Source: Burkholderiales bacterium RIFCSPHIGHO2_01_FULL_63_240
Lineage (GTDB): Bacteria > Pseudomonadota > Gammaproteobacteria > Burkholderiales > Burkholderiaceae_C
Direction of reading: 5' to 3'
DNA: 64,000 nucleotides
Assembly (NCBI GenBank): GCA_001770725.1
Contig: MERU01000007.1
Span: 358,924-422,923, forward strand
The notes beneath the pieces are model-generated. The model had not been told where the DNA came from and made no database searches. It saw only the letters and a list, made by a program, of their open reading frames with translations. Position numbers and translations under genes: made by a program. Below, piece by piece: positions 51,073-60,426 of this stretch (position 1 is the stretch's first letter; each line of letters begins with the position of its first letter).

Positions 51073-52972
51073 CGCCCTGTTCCAACCGGGCGCCGCGCCG
51101 CCGCACCCGCTGTTGCAGGTGACGGCGCAAGACTCGGTTCATCTCGCGTGGCACGAAGGGCTTGCTGATGTGGTCGTTCATGCCCACTTCCAGGCAGTGC
51201 CGGTGGTCATCGAACTGGTCGCCGGCGCTCATGGCCACGATCGGCATGGGCGTCCAGCCCCGGCTGGCCTCCATGGCGCGGATGCGCCGCGTGGCCTCGA
51301 TGCCACCCATCTCCGGCATGTGGAAGTCCATCAGCACCAGGTCGGGCTCGTTGGCCTCCAGCCATTCGAGGGCGCGCCGCCCGTTCTCGGCCACCACCAC
51401 CTCCAGCCCCAGGTTGGCCAGCGTGGCCTGCGCCACCAGGGCGTTGACGGGGTTGTCTTCCACCACCAAGGCGCGTCCGCTCAGGCGCAAGGCCTGCTCC
51501 TCGTCTGCAAGCTCGTCCCGATGGGGGCTGGCGTCGGCTGTGGCGTCTGCGGAGGGGCGGCTGCTTCGCTGCAGATCGAGGTTGAACGAGAACGTGGTGC
51601 CCACGCCCACACTGCTTTCGCAGCGAAGCTTGCCGCCCATGGCCATGCAGATCTGCTGCGAAATGCTCAGGCCCAGTCCGGTGCCGCCAACCAGGTAGTC
51701 GTCGCGGGCCTCGACCTGGTGGAAGGCATCGAAGATCTTGTCGAGGTGCGCTTCGGGGATGCCTCGGCCCGTGTCCTGCACCTCGAAGACCACGCGGCAG
51801 GCGCCGCCTTCGGTGTCCGAGGTGGCGTGGTCCACCAGCGTGAGCCGCACGACGACATGTCCTTTCGCGGTGAACTTGACGGCGTTGCCCACCAGGTTCG
51901 TGAGCACCTGGCGCAGCCGGTCGGGGTCGACCTGGAGCCACAGGTCATCGGGCAAGGCGGAGCGCAGCATCACGACCAGGCCCTTGTCTTGCGCCATGAC
52001 CTGAGACAGCTCGCACACGTGGCGGGCCAGTTCATTGAGCAGCACGGGCCTGGCGTGCAAGCGCAGGCCGTGGTCCTTGAGCCGCGAGAAGTCGAGCACG
52101 TCGTTGATGACCCCGAGCAGGTGCTCGCCCGCGTTCTGCAGCAGGCCGAGCTGCGACTGGCCTTCGGGCGTGGGCGTGTGGGCCCGCAGCATGCGCGACA
52201 GGCCCAGGATGCCGTGCAGCGGGGTGCGCATCTCGTGGCTCATCGTGGCCAGGAAGCGGCCCTTGGCGGCGCTCAGCGATTCGGCCTCGCGCAGCGCGTG
52301 GGCGCGGGCCAGCGCCAGCTCTTCGCTCTCGAAGCGCAGGCGCAGCATCTCGCTGACGCGGCGGTGCCCTCGGTTGGCCTCCAACCACAGGATCACCACG
52401 AAGCCCACGATGCTGATGCCCCCGAACCACCCCAACGGCCCGCCGGTGTGCGCGCTGTACAGGGCGCATGACAGCAGGATCGGCACCGTCCAGGCTTGCA
52501 CGTTGGCGCGGTCGCTGCTGATCTGCGCGGCGCCCGTGGCGGCCATGCCGATCAGCACACCGATGATGGCGATCGCCAGTTGCTGGTCGGGGCGGGGTGG
52601 CAGAACCCAGGGCAGCGCGCTCCAGCACAGGCTGAACACGAGGGTCAGCCCAAGGTAGCTGTGCTGCCAGAAGCTGGACTGGCGGTTGGCCGAGCGCAGG
52701 TAGGCCTGCGCATGCAGGGCGCGGGTGACGGCCAGCACCAGGGCGACGGCCAGCCAGCTCAGCGTTGGCAGGCCGAGGGGGCCGCGTTGCGTGAAGTGGA
52801 GCAGCCCGCCGATGATGAGGGTGAAGCCAAACAGCGTCCAGGCGGTGACGGGCATGTGCCCGTAGAGCATCCGGATGCGCGCATGGGTGATGCGTGCCTC
52901 CAGGGCCTGTGCGAGCGAGGTGTCGGTGGGGGCAGCGACTGCCTGAGCAGGGCGGGGACGAGGGGCGTCCAT
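51059..52972 (-). CDS. Hybrid sensor histidine kinase with C-terminal receiver
   Basis: The 637-residue protein has an N-terminal region of about six transmembrane segments (residues ~40-200). It then has ALREAESLSAAKGRFLATMSHEMRTPLHGI (His246), N box TNLVGNAVKFT, DTGRGIP and GGTGLGLSISQQI, and a receiver with ALVVEDNPVN, LVLMDFHMPEMGG (Asp549) and HISKPF. It has no HPt or DNA-binding output domain, so phosphate probably passes to a separate HPt protein. I start at the ATG at 52972. A TTG at 53032 could add 20 residues. It ends inside the OmpA-family gene on the opposite strand. Confidence 0.9.
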   Translation of the reverse strand: MDAPRPRPAQAVAAPTDTSLAQALEARITHARIRMLYGHMPVTAWTLFGFTLIIGGLLHFTQRGPLGLPTLSWLAVALVLAVTRALHAQAYLRSANRQSSFWQHSYLGLTLVFSLCWSALPWVLPPRPDQQLAIAIIGVLIGMAATGAAQISSDRANVQAWTVPILLSCALYSAHTGGPLGWFGGISIVGFVVILWLEANRGHRRVSEMLRLRFESEELALARAHALREAESLSAAKGRFLATMSHEMRTPLHGILGLSRMLRAHTPTPEGQSQLGLLQNAGEHLLGVINDVLDFSRLKDHGLRLHARPVLLNELARHVCELSQVMAQDKGLVVMLRSALPDDLWLQVDPDRLRQVLTNLVGNAVKFTAKGHVVVRLTLVDHATSDTEGGACRVVFEVQDTGRGIPEAHLDKIFDAFHQVEARDDYLVGGTGLGLSISQQICMAMGGKLRCESSVGVGTTFSFNLDLQRSSRPSADATADASPHRDELADEEQALRLSGRALVVEDNPVNALVAQATLANLGLEVVVAENGRRALEWLEANEPDLVLMDFHMPEMGGIEATRRIRAMEASRGWTPMPIVAMSAGDQFDDHRHCLEVGMNDHISKPFVPREMNRVLRRHLQQRVRRRGARLEQGVNEA

Positions 52973-53200
52973 GGACGGGTTGCGGACAAGGCTGCGGAAC
53001 GGGATGGCTCCGCTGGTGTCAGTGTCGGGCAAGCCGCCTGCGTGCGCATGCGTTTATCCATCGGCCAAGTGGGCTGGTCTGTGGACTTTTCACCGGTTTG
53101 GTCAGTTCTGGCTTGGGGCGGGGAGACAATCGCGGTCCGGACTGCCCCTGGTCGGCTTGGCCGCCTGTCTCCATCCCCAGCTTGTGCCACCAGACTTCTC

Positions 53201-54238
53201 ATGACCGACGCGCAATACACGACCCTGCCGCAGTGGCCCAATGCTTACCCGGCCAGCGGCGCCAGCGCCACGCTGAAACGCCTCAACGAGGATTTCATCG
53301 TGACCGAGCTGCCGCTGCAGCTGCCTTCAGGTGAGGGCGAGCACATCTGGCTGGACATCGAAAAGAACGGCGCTAACACCGCCTACGTCGCCCAGCAACT
53401 GGCCGAGGCCGCCGGCGTGCAGGAAAAGGACGTGGGCTATGCCGGCCTCAAGGACCGCCACGCCATCACCCGTCAGTGGTTCAGCATCTACCTGCCGAGC
53501 GGCAAAACCGGCGAGACACCCGACCTGACCCAGCTTCAGCACCCGGAGTTCAAGGTGCTCAGTCAGAGCCGCCACGTGAAGAAACTGCGCCCCGGCGACC
53601 TGCAGGGCAACCGGTTCCGCATCGTGCTGCGTGACGTGACCGGCGGTCCCGCTGCCATGAAGGCCCTGGAGTCCAACCTCAAGGCCGTGGCCGCACATGG
53701 CGTGCCCAATTACTTCGGTGCCCAGCGTTTCGGCTTCGAGGGCGGCAATGTCGAGCAGGGCCGGGCCATGCTGGCGCGAGAGATCCGCGTGCGCAACCCG
53801 AAGAAAAAGGGCATCTACCTGTCGGCGGTGCGCTCCTTCGTCTTCAATGAAGTGCTGGCGCTGCGCATCCAGCAGGGGCTTTGGGGCCAGACCCTGCCCG
53901 GTGACGTGATGGACGAGGCGGGCCGGCCCACCGGCCCCCTGTGGGGAAGGGGTCGTTTGAGCACCACCGATCAAGCGCTGGCCCTGGAGAGTGGCGTGGC
54001 CGAGCGTCACGCCACCTTGTGCGACGGCATGGAGCACGCCGGGCTGGATCAGGATCGCCGCGCCCTGGTGGCGAGCCCGGCGGACATGTCCTGGGAGTGG
54101 CCACAAGCCGATCAACTGGTGCTGACGTTCTCTTTGCCCGCGGGCAATTACGCCACTTCCGTTCTGAACGAACTCCTGATCACCACGGAGCCTGACCGGC
54201 ACACAGAGAACGAGCCTGCGTTGCTACAGCCTCATTGA
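53201..54238 (+). CDS. truD: TruD, tRNA pseudouridine(13) synthase
   Basis: TruD converts U13 of tRNA-Glu to pseudouridine. The 345-residue protein has NEDFIVTELPLQLPSGEGEHIW, the catalytic VGYAGLKDRHAITRQWFSI (Asp85), LRPGDLQGNRFRIVLRDV, VPNYFGAQRFGFEGGNVEQGRA and LVLTFSLPAGNYATSVLNEL. The ATG at 53201 begins the conserved region. Upstream open frame is not homologous. Convergent 15-base overlap with the following hydrolase gene. Confidence 0.95.
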   Translation: MTDAQYTTLPQWPNAYPASGASATLKRLNEDFIVTELPLQLPSGEGEHIWLDIEKNGANTAYVAQQLAEAAGVQEKDVGYAGLKDRHAITRQWFSIYLPSGKTGETPDLTQLQHPEFKVLSQSRHVKKLRPGDLQGNRFRIVLRDVTGGPAAMKALESNLKAVAAHGVPNYFGAQRFGFEGGNVEQGRAMLAREIRVRNPKKKGIYLSAVRSFVFNEVLALRIQQGLWGQTLPGDVMDEAGRPTGPLWGRGRLSTTDQALALESGVAERHATLCDGMEHAGLDQDRRALVASPADMSWEWPQADQLVLTFSLPAGNYATSVLNELLITTEPDRHTENEPALLQPH

Positions 54239-55585
54239 ACGCCCATCGTTGGCATCCGCAACAAGGTGATTGCGCAGCCACGCTTGCGACAGGTCCAGCC
54301 AATCGTTGTAGTGCCCCATGGCGCAGTGGTCGTCATCGGGGTAGAGCTTGAGCGCGCCTTGCTGGGCGCCCCGGGCCAGATCAACGGAGTCCTGCGTGCT
54401 GAGCAGGGTGTCCCGATCGCCATTGATGACCAGCAAGGGAACCTTGATCTGACCATAGCGCTCGTTCAGCGACAAGGCCTTGAGCTTGCGGCCCAGGTCG
54501 ATCAAGGAGGTGGCGCCCGTGGTGTTGAGCAGGGCCTTGATGATGATCTCGGGGATGCCGATCGTGCCCTTGACCTTGAACGAATGGTGCGTGGGCGCAC
54601 CGCAAGCGACAGCGCATCGCAGCTTCGAGCTGGTGGCAGCCATCCTCGCCGCCCAATGCGCACCGAAGCTGACGCCAACGAAGCCGATGCGGTGTGGATC
54701 GATGCGCGGGTGGCCAGACAGCTTGTCGATCACCGCGTGATAGATGCCCTCCGAAGCCAGGGACATGGGCTGGCGGTAGGCGTAGGTGCCAGGCATCTCC
54801 ATGATGAACACGGCCATGCCGGAGTCGTGGTACCTGAGCAAGGGGATCGCCAGCTCTTGAGACGTGCCTTCCAGGCCGTTGGTGATGATGGCCAGCGGAT
54901 GGCGTTCGCATCCAGCGGGCGTCACCAGATGGCCTTCGACCGCATCGCCATCCACTTCGATCCGGTGCTTCTCGATCACCAAGCCCACCAGCGGGCCCAC
55001 GATGTCGATCAATTCGTTGAAGAGGGACCGCGACAGCGCATAGGCCTCCATGCGCGCCGCAGAGCCACCGGGGAAGGCGCTGACCTGGTAGTAGGTGATG
55101 GCCTTGACCAGGCACCTCAAGGCCGTCATGGCCTGATGGCTGCCTGGTGAGGCCTGCTCGCCGGAGGGGGGCATGGCAGCCGCGCTCGACTCGCGCGAGC
55201 TCATCAACTCCACGACGTGCTTGCCAAACGGTGCCAGGGCATCACGAAGCGCAGCCCAATGCGGGCCTTTGGCATGCGCTAAGCCGGCTGACGGTGTGTC
55301 GAACGCGCCCGCAAAACCCGGCAGCACGCCCTCGATGGAGGCCAGTTGCTGCCTGGCCAGCGCGTTCCAGTGTCCGCACCAGGCTTCGTCCTTGAAGGAG
55401 CGCACACCGTTGAGCTGGGCCGCGAAGAGGCGAGGGTCCAGCCCGCCCATGGACGCATAGCGCAGCACGAACAAAGCCGGCAGAAAGAAGCCCGCACCCA
55501 GCCGATGTGCAGCGAACTCCGTCGTCCTGGTCAGCATGCAGGTGGTGATGAACAACCGCCGCAGCGTGTCTTTGGCAAAGCTCAT
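54224..55585 (-). CDS. Alpha/beta hydrolase (FrsA/esterase-like)
   Basis: The 453-residue protein has a ~200-residue N-terminal region of unknown fold and then an alpha/beta hydrolase core. It has HPLAIITNGLEGTSQE, the nucleophile elbow GFVGVSFGAHWAARMA (Ser306), the acidic VINGDRDTLLS and the His in YPDDDHCAMGHYNDWLDL. This resembles FrsA/YcjY-type esterases that use a large helical cap. The ATG at 55585, with GGAAATGA before it, was chosen over upstream codons. It is divergent from a TetR gene with palindromic sites between, so it is probably the regulator's target. Substrate unknown. Confidence 0.85.
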   Translation of the reverse strand: MSFAKDTLRRLFITTCMLTRTTEFAAHRLGAGFFLPALFVLRYASMGGLDPRLFAAQLNGVRSFKDEAWCGHWNALARQQLASIEGVLPGFAGAFDTPSAGLAHAKGPHWAALRDALAPFGKHVVELMSSRESSAAAMPPSGEQASPGSHQAMTALRCLVKAITYYQVSAFPGGSAARMEAYALSRSLFNELIDIVGPLVGLVIEKHRIEVDGDAVEGHLVTPAGCERHPLAIITNGLEGTSQELAIPLLRYHDSGMAVFIMEMPGTYAYRQPMSLASEGIYHAVIDKLSGHPRIDPHRIGFVGVSFGAHWAARMAATSSKLRCAVACGAPTHHSFKVKGTIGIPEIIIKALLNTTGATSLIDLGRKLKALSLNERYGQIKVPLLVINGDRDTLLSTQDSVDLARGAQQGALKLYPDDDHCAMGHYNDWLDLSQAWLRNHLVADANDGRSMRL

Positions 55586-55644
55586 TTCATTTCCGTTTCC
55601 ATCGTTGCAGGTGTGTGTGGCCATCCCTTGGCAACTGAGTGCTG

Positions 55645-55660
55645 TTGAACACGTGTTCAA
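55645..55660. promoter_or_regulatory. Perfect 16-base palindrome, TetR operator candidate 1
   Basis: TTGAACACGTGTTCAA is a perfect palindrome in the gap between the hydrolase gene (starts 55585) and the TetR gene (starts 55723). The perfect symmetry and position fit a TetR homodimer operator. Confidence 0.75.
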
Positions 55661-55682
55661 TAGTGCAATTGTGTGTACACTG

Positions 55683-55698
55683 TTGAATGCGTGTCAAA
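55683..55698. promoter_or_regulatory. Second TetR operator candidate
   Basis: TTGAATGCGTGTCAAA matches the palindrome at 55645 in 12 of 16 positions and begins 38 bases after it, 25 bases before the TetR ATG. A weaker second site for cooperative or autoregulatory binding is likely. Confidence 0.55.
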
Positions 55699-55722
55699 CA
55701 GTGAATGAGGGGGTGCATGCCG

Positions 55723-56340
55723 ATGAAGCGGCCGCCAAAAGAAGAAGTCTTGGGTGCACGTCTGGAGCCAGATGCCCGCCGCGCCCACTTGCTGGCCGTC
55801 GGGGCCACGGTGTTTGGCAGCAAGGCCTACGACGAAGTACAGATCGACCAGATCGCCAAAGAGGCGGGGGTGTCCCGCGGGCTGCTGTACCACTACTTTC
55901 CCAGCAAGCGGGCCTTCTTTGCGGCCATCATCCAGGGCGGGTACGACGAGATCCTGGAGGTCACGCAGCCCGATCCCAGGCTGTCACCGGCTGAGCAACT
56001 CGAGGCGGGGCTGCGGGCTTACCTCGACTATGTCGAGAGCCATCCGCACATGTACCGGGCCATTTTCCGCAGTGCGGCGGGCCTGGAGCAGACGGTCCAG
56101 GAGGTGGTCAACCGCAACCTCGATCTGCAAGCCAGGCGCATCCTCGCCGCATTCGGGGACCCGTCGGCGCCCCGTTCCTTGACCTACCTGGCCGTGCGCG
56201 CCTGGCTGGCGTTCCTGATCCATGCTGTGCTGGACTGGCTCGATCACGGCGCCAGGGGTGACCGCCAGAAGCTGTTCGACATCTGCGTGGGCGCGCTTCG
56301 GGGAGCCATGGTGGCTGCGCAGCAGGCCGGGAGCCGCTGA
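55723..56340 (+). CDS. TetR-family transcriptional regulator
   Basis: The 205-residue regulator has the TetR helix-turn-helix (RRAHLLAVGATVFGSKAYDEVQIDQIAKEAGVSRGLLYHYFPSKRAFFAAIIQGGYDEIL) and a helical effector domain ending CVGALRGAMVAAQQ. ATGs at 55705, 55717 and 55723 are in frame. AGGGGG ends nine bases before 55723, which makes that the best start. It is divergent from an alpha/beta hydrolase. After it comes a 262-base gap without a credible gene, then another hydrolase on the same strand. Confidence 0.88.
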   Translation: MKRPPKEEVLGARLEPDARRAHLLAVGATVFGSKAYDEVQIDQIAKEAGVSRGLLYHYFPSKRAFFAAIIQGGYDEILEVTQPDPRLSPAEQLEAGLRAYLDYVESHPHMYRAIFRSAAGLEQTVQEVVNRNLDLQARRILAAFGDPSAPRSLTYLAVRAWLAFLIHAVLDWLDHGARGDRQKLFDICVGALRGAMVAAQQAGSR

Positions 56341-56602
56341 GTCATGGGTCGTTCTTGGGCCGCAGCGATGTCACCCTCCGGCCACTTGAGCCTGTTCATC
56401 CCAATGGAGAACCTTGGAGATGATTTGCAGCTGACCAACCGCAACGTCGCCTTCACCGCAGAAGGCTTCGCTGCTGTATTCTGCCGACCGCCACAAACCG
56501 CTTCAGGTGCGCGTGCTGATCGAGCACCTGGTGGCGAAACTGTCGATCCGGTGAATGATCGATTCGCACCTCTTTCCTGCGCCTGCAGTCACCCGCAACG
56601 CC

Positions 56603-57523
56603 ATGACGATCCAGACCACGCGCATCACCGTCCCCGTGGACGACGCCAGCCTCTGCCTGCACCGCTTCAGGCGGCCTGATGGCCATGGCCCGGCGGTGTT
56701 GATGCTGCACGGCATGATGTCCAATGGGCGGGTCTTCTACAGCCATTCGGGCAAGGGCCTGGCGCCCTGGCTGGCCGCGCGTGGCTGCGATGTGTTCGTG
56801 GCCGACCTGCGTGGCAAAGGCGGCAGCTTGCCACCCATCGATCGGATGTCGCGTCATGGTCAGAGCGAGATGATCGCGGTGGACCTGCCCGCGCTGCACG
56901 CTGCCGTCCTGCAGCACACGCAGGCCGGCCAGGTGCACTGGGTGTCGCACTCCTGGGGCGGTGTGGTGATGAACAGCTGCCTGCTGCGTCACCCCGAGCT
57001 GATTGCCCAGGTGGCCAGCGTGGTCCACTTCGCGGCCAAGCGCAGCGTGCGGGTGCGCAACCTCAACAAGTGGATCGAGATCGACCTGATGTGGAATGCC
57101 GTGCTGAGGCGGCTGACGCGGTGGGTGGGGTACCTGCCTGCCCGGCAGTTGCGCATCGGCCTGGACAACGAGACCCGCAAGACGCATCGGCAGATCCGGG
57201 CCTGGGTCCGGGCCGACCGCTGGGTGGACGAGGACGACGGCTTTGACTATGGCCTGGCTGCACAGCGCACACAGTTGCCGCCGACCCTGTACCTGGCGGG
57301 CATCGACGACCCATGCCGGGGCCACCCGGAGGACGTGAAGCGCTTTCGCGCCGAGTCCGGCCCGCACCTGTCTCGCGTGCACGTGTTGTCAAAGCGGGGC
57401 GGCGCGCTGCATGACTATGACCACGCCGGCATCGTGACCCACCCGGATGCCGCCCGTGACCAGTTCAGGCTGCTCGAGGCCTGGATGCAAGGCCGCCATG
57501 AGGCCGTGCCGGAGCGCGGCTGA
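56603..57523 (+). CDS. Alpha/beta-fold hydrolase
   Basis: The 306-residue protein has the core alpha/beta hydrolase pattern: VPVDDASLCLHRFRRPDGHGPAVLMLHGMMSNGRVFY (oxyanion-hole HG), VFVADLRGKGGS, the nucleophile elbow VHWVSHSWGGVVMN (Ser in HSWGG), the acidic YLAGIDDPCRGHP and a late His in ALHDYDHAGIVTHP. It lacks the HGGGF motif, so it is not HSL-type. It is upstream of the BVMO operon but on the opposite strand and convergent with it. Lipase or ester hydrolase activity is a fair guess. A GTG or ATG upstream (56555) would add 16 unlike residues. Confidence 0.85.
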   Translation: MTIQTTRITVPVDDASLCLHRFRRPDGHGPAVLMLHGMMSNGRVFYSHSGKGLAPWLAARGCDVFVADLRGKGGSLPPIDRMSRHGQSEMIAVDLPALHAAVLQHTQAGQVHWVSHSWGGVVMNSCLLRHPELIAQVASVVHFAAKRSVRVRNLNKWIEIDLMWNAVLRRLTRWVGYLPARQLRIGLDNETRKTHRQIRAWVRADRWVDEDDGFDYGLAAQRTQLPPTLYLAGIDDPCRGHPEDVKRFRAESGPHLSRVHVLSKRGGALHDYDHAGIVTHPDAARDQFRLLEAWMQGRHEAVPERG

Positions 57524-57532
57524 AAACCGCCC

Positions 57533-58660
57533 TCACTTGGACAGCAAGCCTGCGCTCACCTGGCGCATGGCGAATGCAGGCGCCACCAGGCTGTGCACAT
57601 ACAGCGTGCCCTGTACCTCGGTGATGCCGGTGACCTCCGGGTAGCGACCACTGGGGTCTTGCAGGTCCGCCAGGATCTGGCCTTGCTCGTTGAAGGCCAG
57701 CGCGTGGCCATAGGGCTTGGGCACCGGCAGCATGACATGCGGCAGGCGGAACGAAGCCGCGCGCAGGAAGGGCCAGGGCGCCAGCGCATCTGCCAAGGCG
57801 CTGCGTGGCTTGGGCAGGCCCACCCAGTAGCGGCCGCCTTCACCCCGGGTCAGGTTGTCAGGGAAGGCGGGCAGGTTGTCCAGGACCACGCGGGCAGCCT
57901 GGCCCGGCACGCGGATGTCGAGCTGTCGGGCCGACATGGGGATGCGCCAGATGCGATAGCGCCCGGTCTCGGCCACCAGCAGCGACTGGCCATCTTCGGC
58001 GACCACGATGCCGTTGGCGAACACCAGCCCGGTGGCGATCACTTCGGTGGTGTGGGTGGCCGGGTCGTGCACCAGCACGCGTCCGTTGCCCCGCTGCTCC
58101 AGGATCTCGGCCAAGCTGACGGCCATCGGGTCGCCCCATGGGCCAGGCTGGAAGCGGTGGCTGGCTTCGGTGAAGTAGATGCGGCCATCGGCCGCCACCG
58201 CCACGGCGTCGGCGAAGACGATGGGGTCGGTGTCCGACACCTGCCTGGTGATCAGGCTGACCTCGCCCTTGGGGCTCACGCGCAGCAGGCCCTTGTAGGC
58301 ATCGGCTGCGATCAGGTTGCCTTCTCGGTCGAAGTCGAAGCCCAGCACACGGCCGCCGGTGTCCGCCACCTGTTCAAAGCCGCTGCCATCACGCCGCAGG
58401 CGCACGATGTGGCCATTGCTCAGCGCGGTGTACATCAGGCCATCGGGGCCTCTGGCCATGTGCTCAGGGCCAGCCCCTGCTGGCAGGGGCAGCAGGCGCA
58501 AGTCGGCCAGGTGCTCGTTGCGCACGTGAGGGCCGCTGTAGCCCGGCGAGGGCTGGGGTTGCCAGGCCACCGGGTGGACACCGGTGGGCCACCAGAGCAG
58601 GTAAGCGGCCGTGGCCAGGCTGGCCAGTGCGGCAGTGGTCAGGATGGGCTTGTTGAACAT
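57533..58660 (-). CDS. SMP-30/strictosidine-synthase-like six-bladed beta-propeller protein
   Basis: The 375-residue protein has an N-terminal membrane anchor or uncleaved signal (KPILTTAALASLATAAYLLWW), then a beta-propeller with repeating blades: GPDGLMYTALSNGHIVRLR, GNLIAADAYKGLLRVSPKGEV, FADAVAVAADGRIYFTEASHR, VFANGIVVAEDGQSLLVAETGRYRIWRI and DNLPAFPDNLTRGEGGRYWVGL. Such proteins include strictosidine-synthase-like enzymes and lactonases (SMP-30, gluconolactonase, paraoxonase-like). In this operon, after a BVMO and esterase, a lactonase or ester hydrolase is plausible. It lies 41 bases after the SDR and is last in the operon. Confidence 0.85.
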   Translation of the reverse strand: MFNKPILTTAALASLATAAYLLWWPTGVHPVAWQPQPSPGYSGPHVRNEHLADLRLLPLPAGAGPEHMARGPDGLMYTALSNGHIVRLRRDGSGFEQVADTGGRVLGFDFDREGNLIAADAYKGLLRVSPKGEVSLITRQVSDTDPIVFADAVAVAADGRIYFTEASHRFQPGPWGDPMAVSLAEILEQRGNGRVLVHDPATHTTEVIATGLVFANGIVVAEDGQSLLVAETGRYRIWRIPMSARQLDIRVPGQAARVVLDNLPAFPDNLTRGEGGRYWVGLPKPRSALADALAPWPFLRAASFRLPHVMLPVPKPYGHALAFNEQGQILADLQDPSGRYPEVTGITEVQGTLYVHSLVAPAFAMRQVSAGLLSK

Positions 58661-58701
58661 GGGCGAGTGAGCCAGGTTGTGCGCCAGGGCGGTGCGGTTG
58701 A

Positions 58702-59520
58702 TCAGGTCGTTGCCACACGCCGGACGATGCGGGTGACCAGGCCGGGCGACAGGCGCTGCAGCCGCACCAGCCAGCCCTCCTTGCCCGCGATCAACAAACG
58801 GGGCCGACCTTGGGCCAACCCCTCGACGATCGCCTGGGCCACGCACTGAGGCGGCATGGCTTGGGACTGCCCGGGGTCTTGCTTGCCATGGGTGCCACCT
58901 TGGGCGGTGAGTGCGTGCTTCGAGATGTCGGTGTTCACGAAGCCGGGGTAGGCCAGCATGACGTGCAGGCCCTGGTCCATGGTTTCGGTGCGCAGGGCTT
59001 CGAAGAAGCCGTGCAGGGCGTGCTTGGCGGCGATGTAGGCCGAGCGATGCGGCGTGGCGATCAGGCCCAGCACGCTGGCCACGACCACGATGCTGCCCTG
59101 CCCGCGGCGGACCATGTCCGGCGCGACGAGCTTGGTCAGCTGCACGGGCCCGAAGTAGTTCACCGCCATGACCCGTCGATCGACTTCCATGCTTGTTTCC
59201 AGCGCCATCGACCGGTGGGTGATGCCCGCGTTGTGCACCAGCACGTCCACCTGCCAGCCACTGGCCTGCACGCGGGCCCAGGCCTGCGTCACGTCGTCGC
59301 TGCGTGCGAGGTCGAAGGCCTCGATGCGGTAGACGTTGGCCTGGCCGTTCAGGCCTTGGCACATGGCCGCGGTCTGCTCCAGCCCGGGGCGCTCGGATTC
59401 AGGTGCGGACAAAATCAGCCGCGCACCCTGTGCGGCAAAGGCCTTGGCCAGCTCGGCGCCGATGCCGCGTGAGGCCCCGGTGACCCAGACGACCCGGTTT
59501 GCAAAGGTGGTGTGGCCCAT
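58702..59520 (-). CDS. Short-chain dehydrogenase/reductase (SDR)
   Basis: This 272-residue classical SDR has TGASRGIG (14-21), HNAG and the catalytic Ser149, Tyr162 and Lys166 (VVVASVLGLIATPHRSAYIAAK). The C-terminal helix PRLLIAGKEGWLVRLQRLSPGLVTRIVRR is amphipathic and may touch the membrane, as in DHRS7-like dehydrogenases. The start is one base from the next SDR's stop. Likely substrate is an alcohol or ketone produced in the operon's pathway; cofactor preference is unclear. Confidence 0.9.
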   Translation of the reverse strand: MGHTTFANRVVWVTGASRGIGAELAKAFAAQGARLILSAPESERPGLEQTAAMCQGLNGQANVYRIEAFDLARSDDVTQAWARVQASGWQVDVLVHNAGITHRSMALETSMEVDRRVMAVNYFGPVQLTKLVAPDMVRRGQGSIVVVASVLGLIATPHRSAYIAAKHALHGFFEALRTETMDQGLHVMLAYPGFVNTDISKHALTAQGGTHGKQDPGQSQAMPPQCVAQAIVEGLAQGRPRLLIAGKEGWLVRLQRLSPGLVTRIVRRVATT

Positions 59521-59521
59521 G

Positions 59522-60424
59522 TCAATCCTTGTCGTGTTTGGAGACGTGTTGGGCAGTCAGGGCATGGCCCATGCTGCTGGCCCCGAAGGAGCGCCCGATG
59601 GCCAGCACCTCGGCCTCCACCTTGGGCACCGCCACGCGGGCTTTGCGCTTGACGAAGAACTCCCACACGGGGCTCATGAAGAGCTGGCGCACGGCACCCA
59701 CGGGGGCCAGAGCCGAGGGCACGTAGGTTTTGCGTTGTCGCCGGTTCACGGCCAGGACCATGGCCCTTGAGCAATCCTCGACCGACGTGACCACGTTGAA
59801 AGGCCAGGGCAGTTGCTTGAGGGCGTCGTTGAACGAGGCCAGTTCGCGCCGCTGGTCGCGCACCAGGTCGGTGTCGATCCAGGCGGGATAGACCACGCCG
59901 ACGTCCACACCCTTGTGGGCCACCTCCAGGCGCAAGGCGTTGGCGAAATGGTCCACGCCGGCCTTGGACGCGGCATAGGCCGAGGTGCCGGGCATCGATT
60001 TCAGCGCGGCCGCGGACGACACCAGCATGAAGTAGCCCCGGCTGGCCGTGAGGGCTGGCAGGGTGGCGCTCACCGTGCGGATGACGCCGATCAGGTTGAC
60101 CTCCACCGTCTTCGCGAGGGCTTCGACGGGGCTGATGGCCACGGTGCCATTGCTGGCGATGCCGGCGTTGGCGATCACCACATCCAGCCCGCCCAGTTTG
60201 TTCAGTGCCGCGTCCACGGCACGCTGCACCGAGTCCTGGTCGGTCACATCGCATTCGGCCCAGCAATGTTGCGGGCCCAGCTCTTTGGCCAGCGCGGCCA
60301 GCCGATCGGCCTCCAGGCCCACCAGTGCCACGGTGGCGCCTTGGGCAGCCAGTTGTCGCGCGGTTTCGGCGCCAATGCCGCGGGCGGCGCCCGTGATCAG
60401 CACGCGCAGTGCAGGTGGCTTCAT
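59522..60424 (-). CDS. Short-chain dehydrogenase/reductase (SDR)
   Basis: This 300-residue SDR has TGAARGIG (11-18), ANAG and the catalytic Ser137, Tyr150 and Lys154 (SSAAALKSMPGTSAYAASK). The C-terminal part has KQLPWPFNVVTSVEDCSRAMVLAVNRRQRKTYVPSAL and a final amphipathic segment, as in longer SDRs of lipid metabolism. Two ATGs are near the start. The one at 60424 has AGGAC six bases upstream, while the one at 60430 overlaps the esterase stop as ATGA. Together with the previous SDR it gives the operon two dehydrogenases of different subfamilies. Confidence 0.9.
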   Translation of the reverse strand: MKPPALRVLITGAARGIGAETARQLAAQGATVALVGLEADRLAALAKELGPQHCWAECDVTDQDSVQRAVDAALNKLGGLDVVIANAGIASNGTVAISPVEALAKTVEVNLIGVIRTVSATLPALTASRGYFMLVSSAAALKSMPGTSAYAASKAGVDHFANALRLEVAHKGVDVGVVYPAWIDTDLVRDQRRELASFNDALKQLPWPFNVVTSVEDCSRAMVLAVNRRQRKTYVPSALAPVGAVRQLFMSPVWEFFVKRKARVAVPKVEAEVLAIGRSFGASSMGHALTAQHVSKHDKD

Positions 60425-60426
60425 GG

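Noticed and set aside
56341-56602. Extra gene between the TetR regulator and the hydrolase
   Set aside because: Short frames on both strands have no motif, good ribosome site or consistent codon use. I see nothing definite in these 262 bases.
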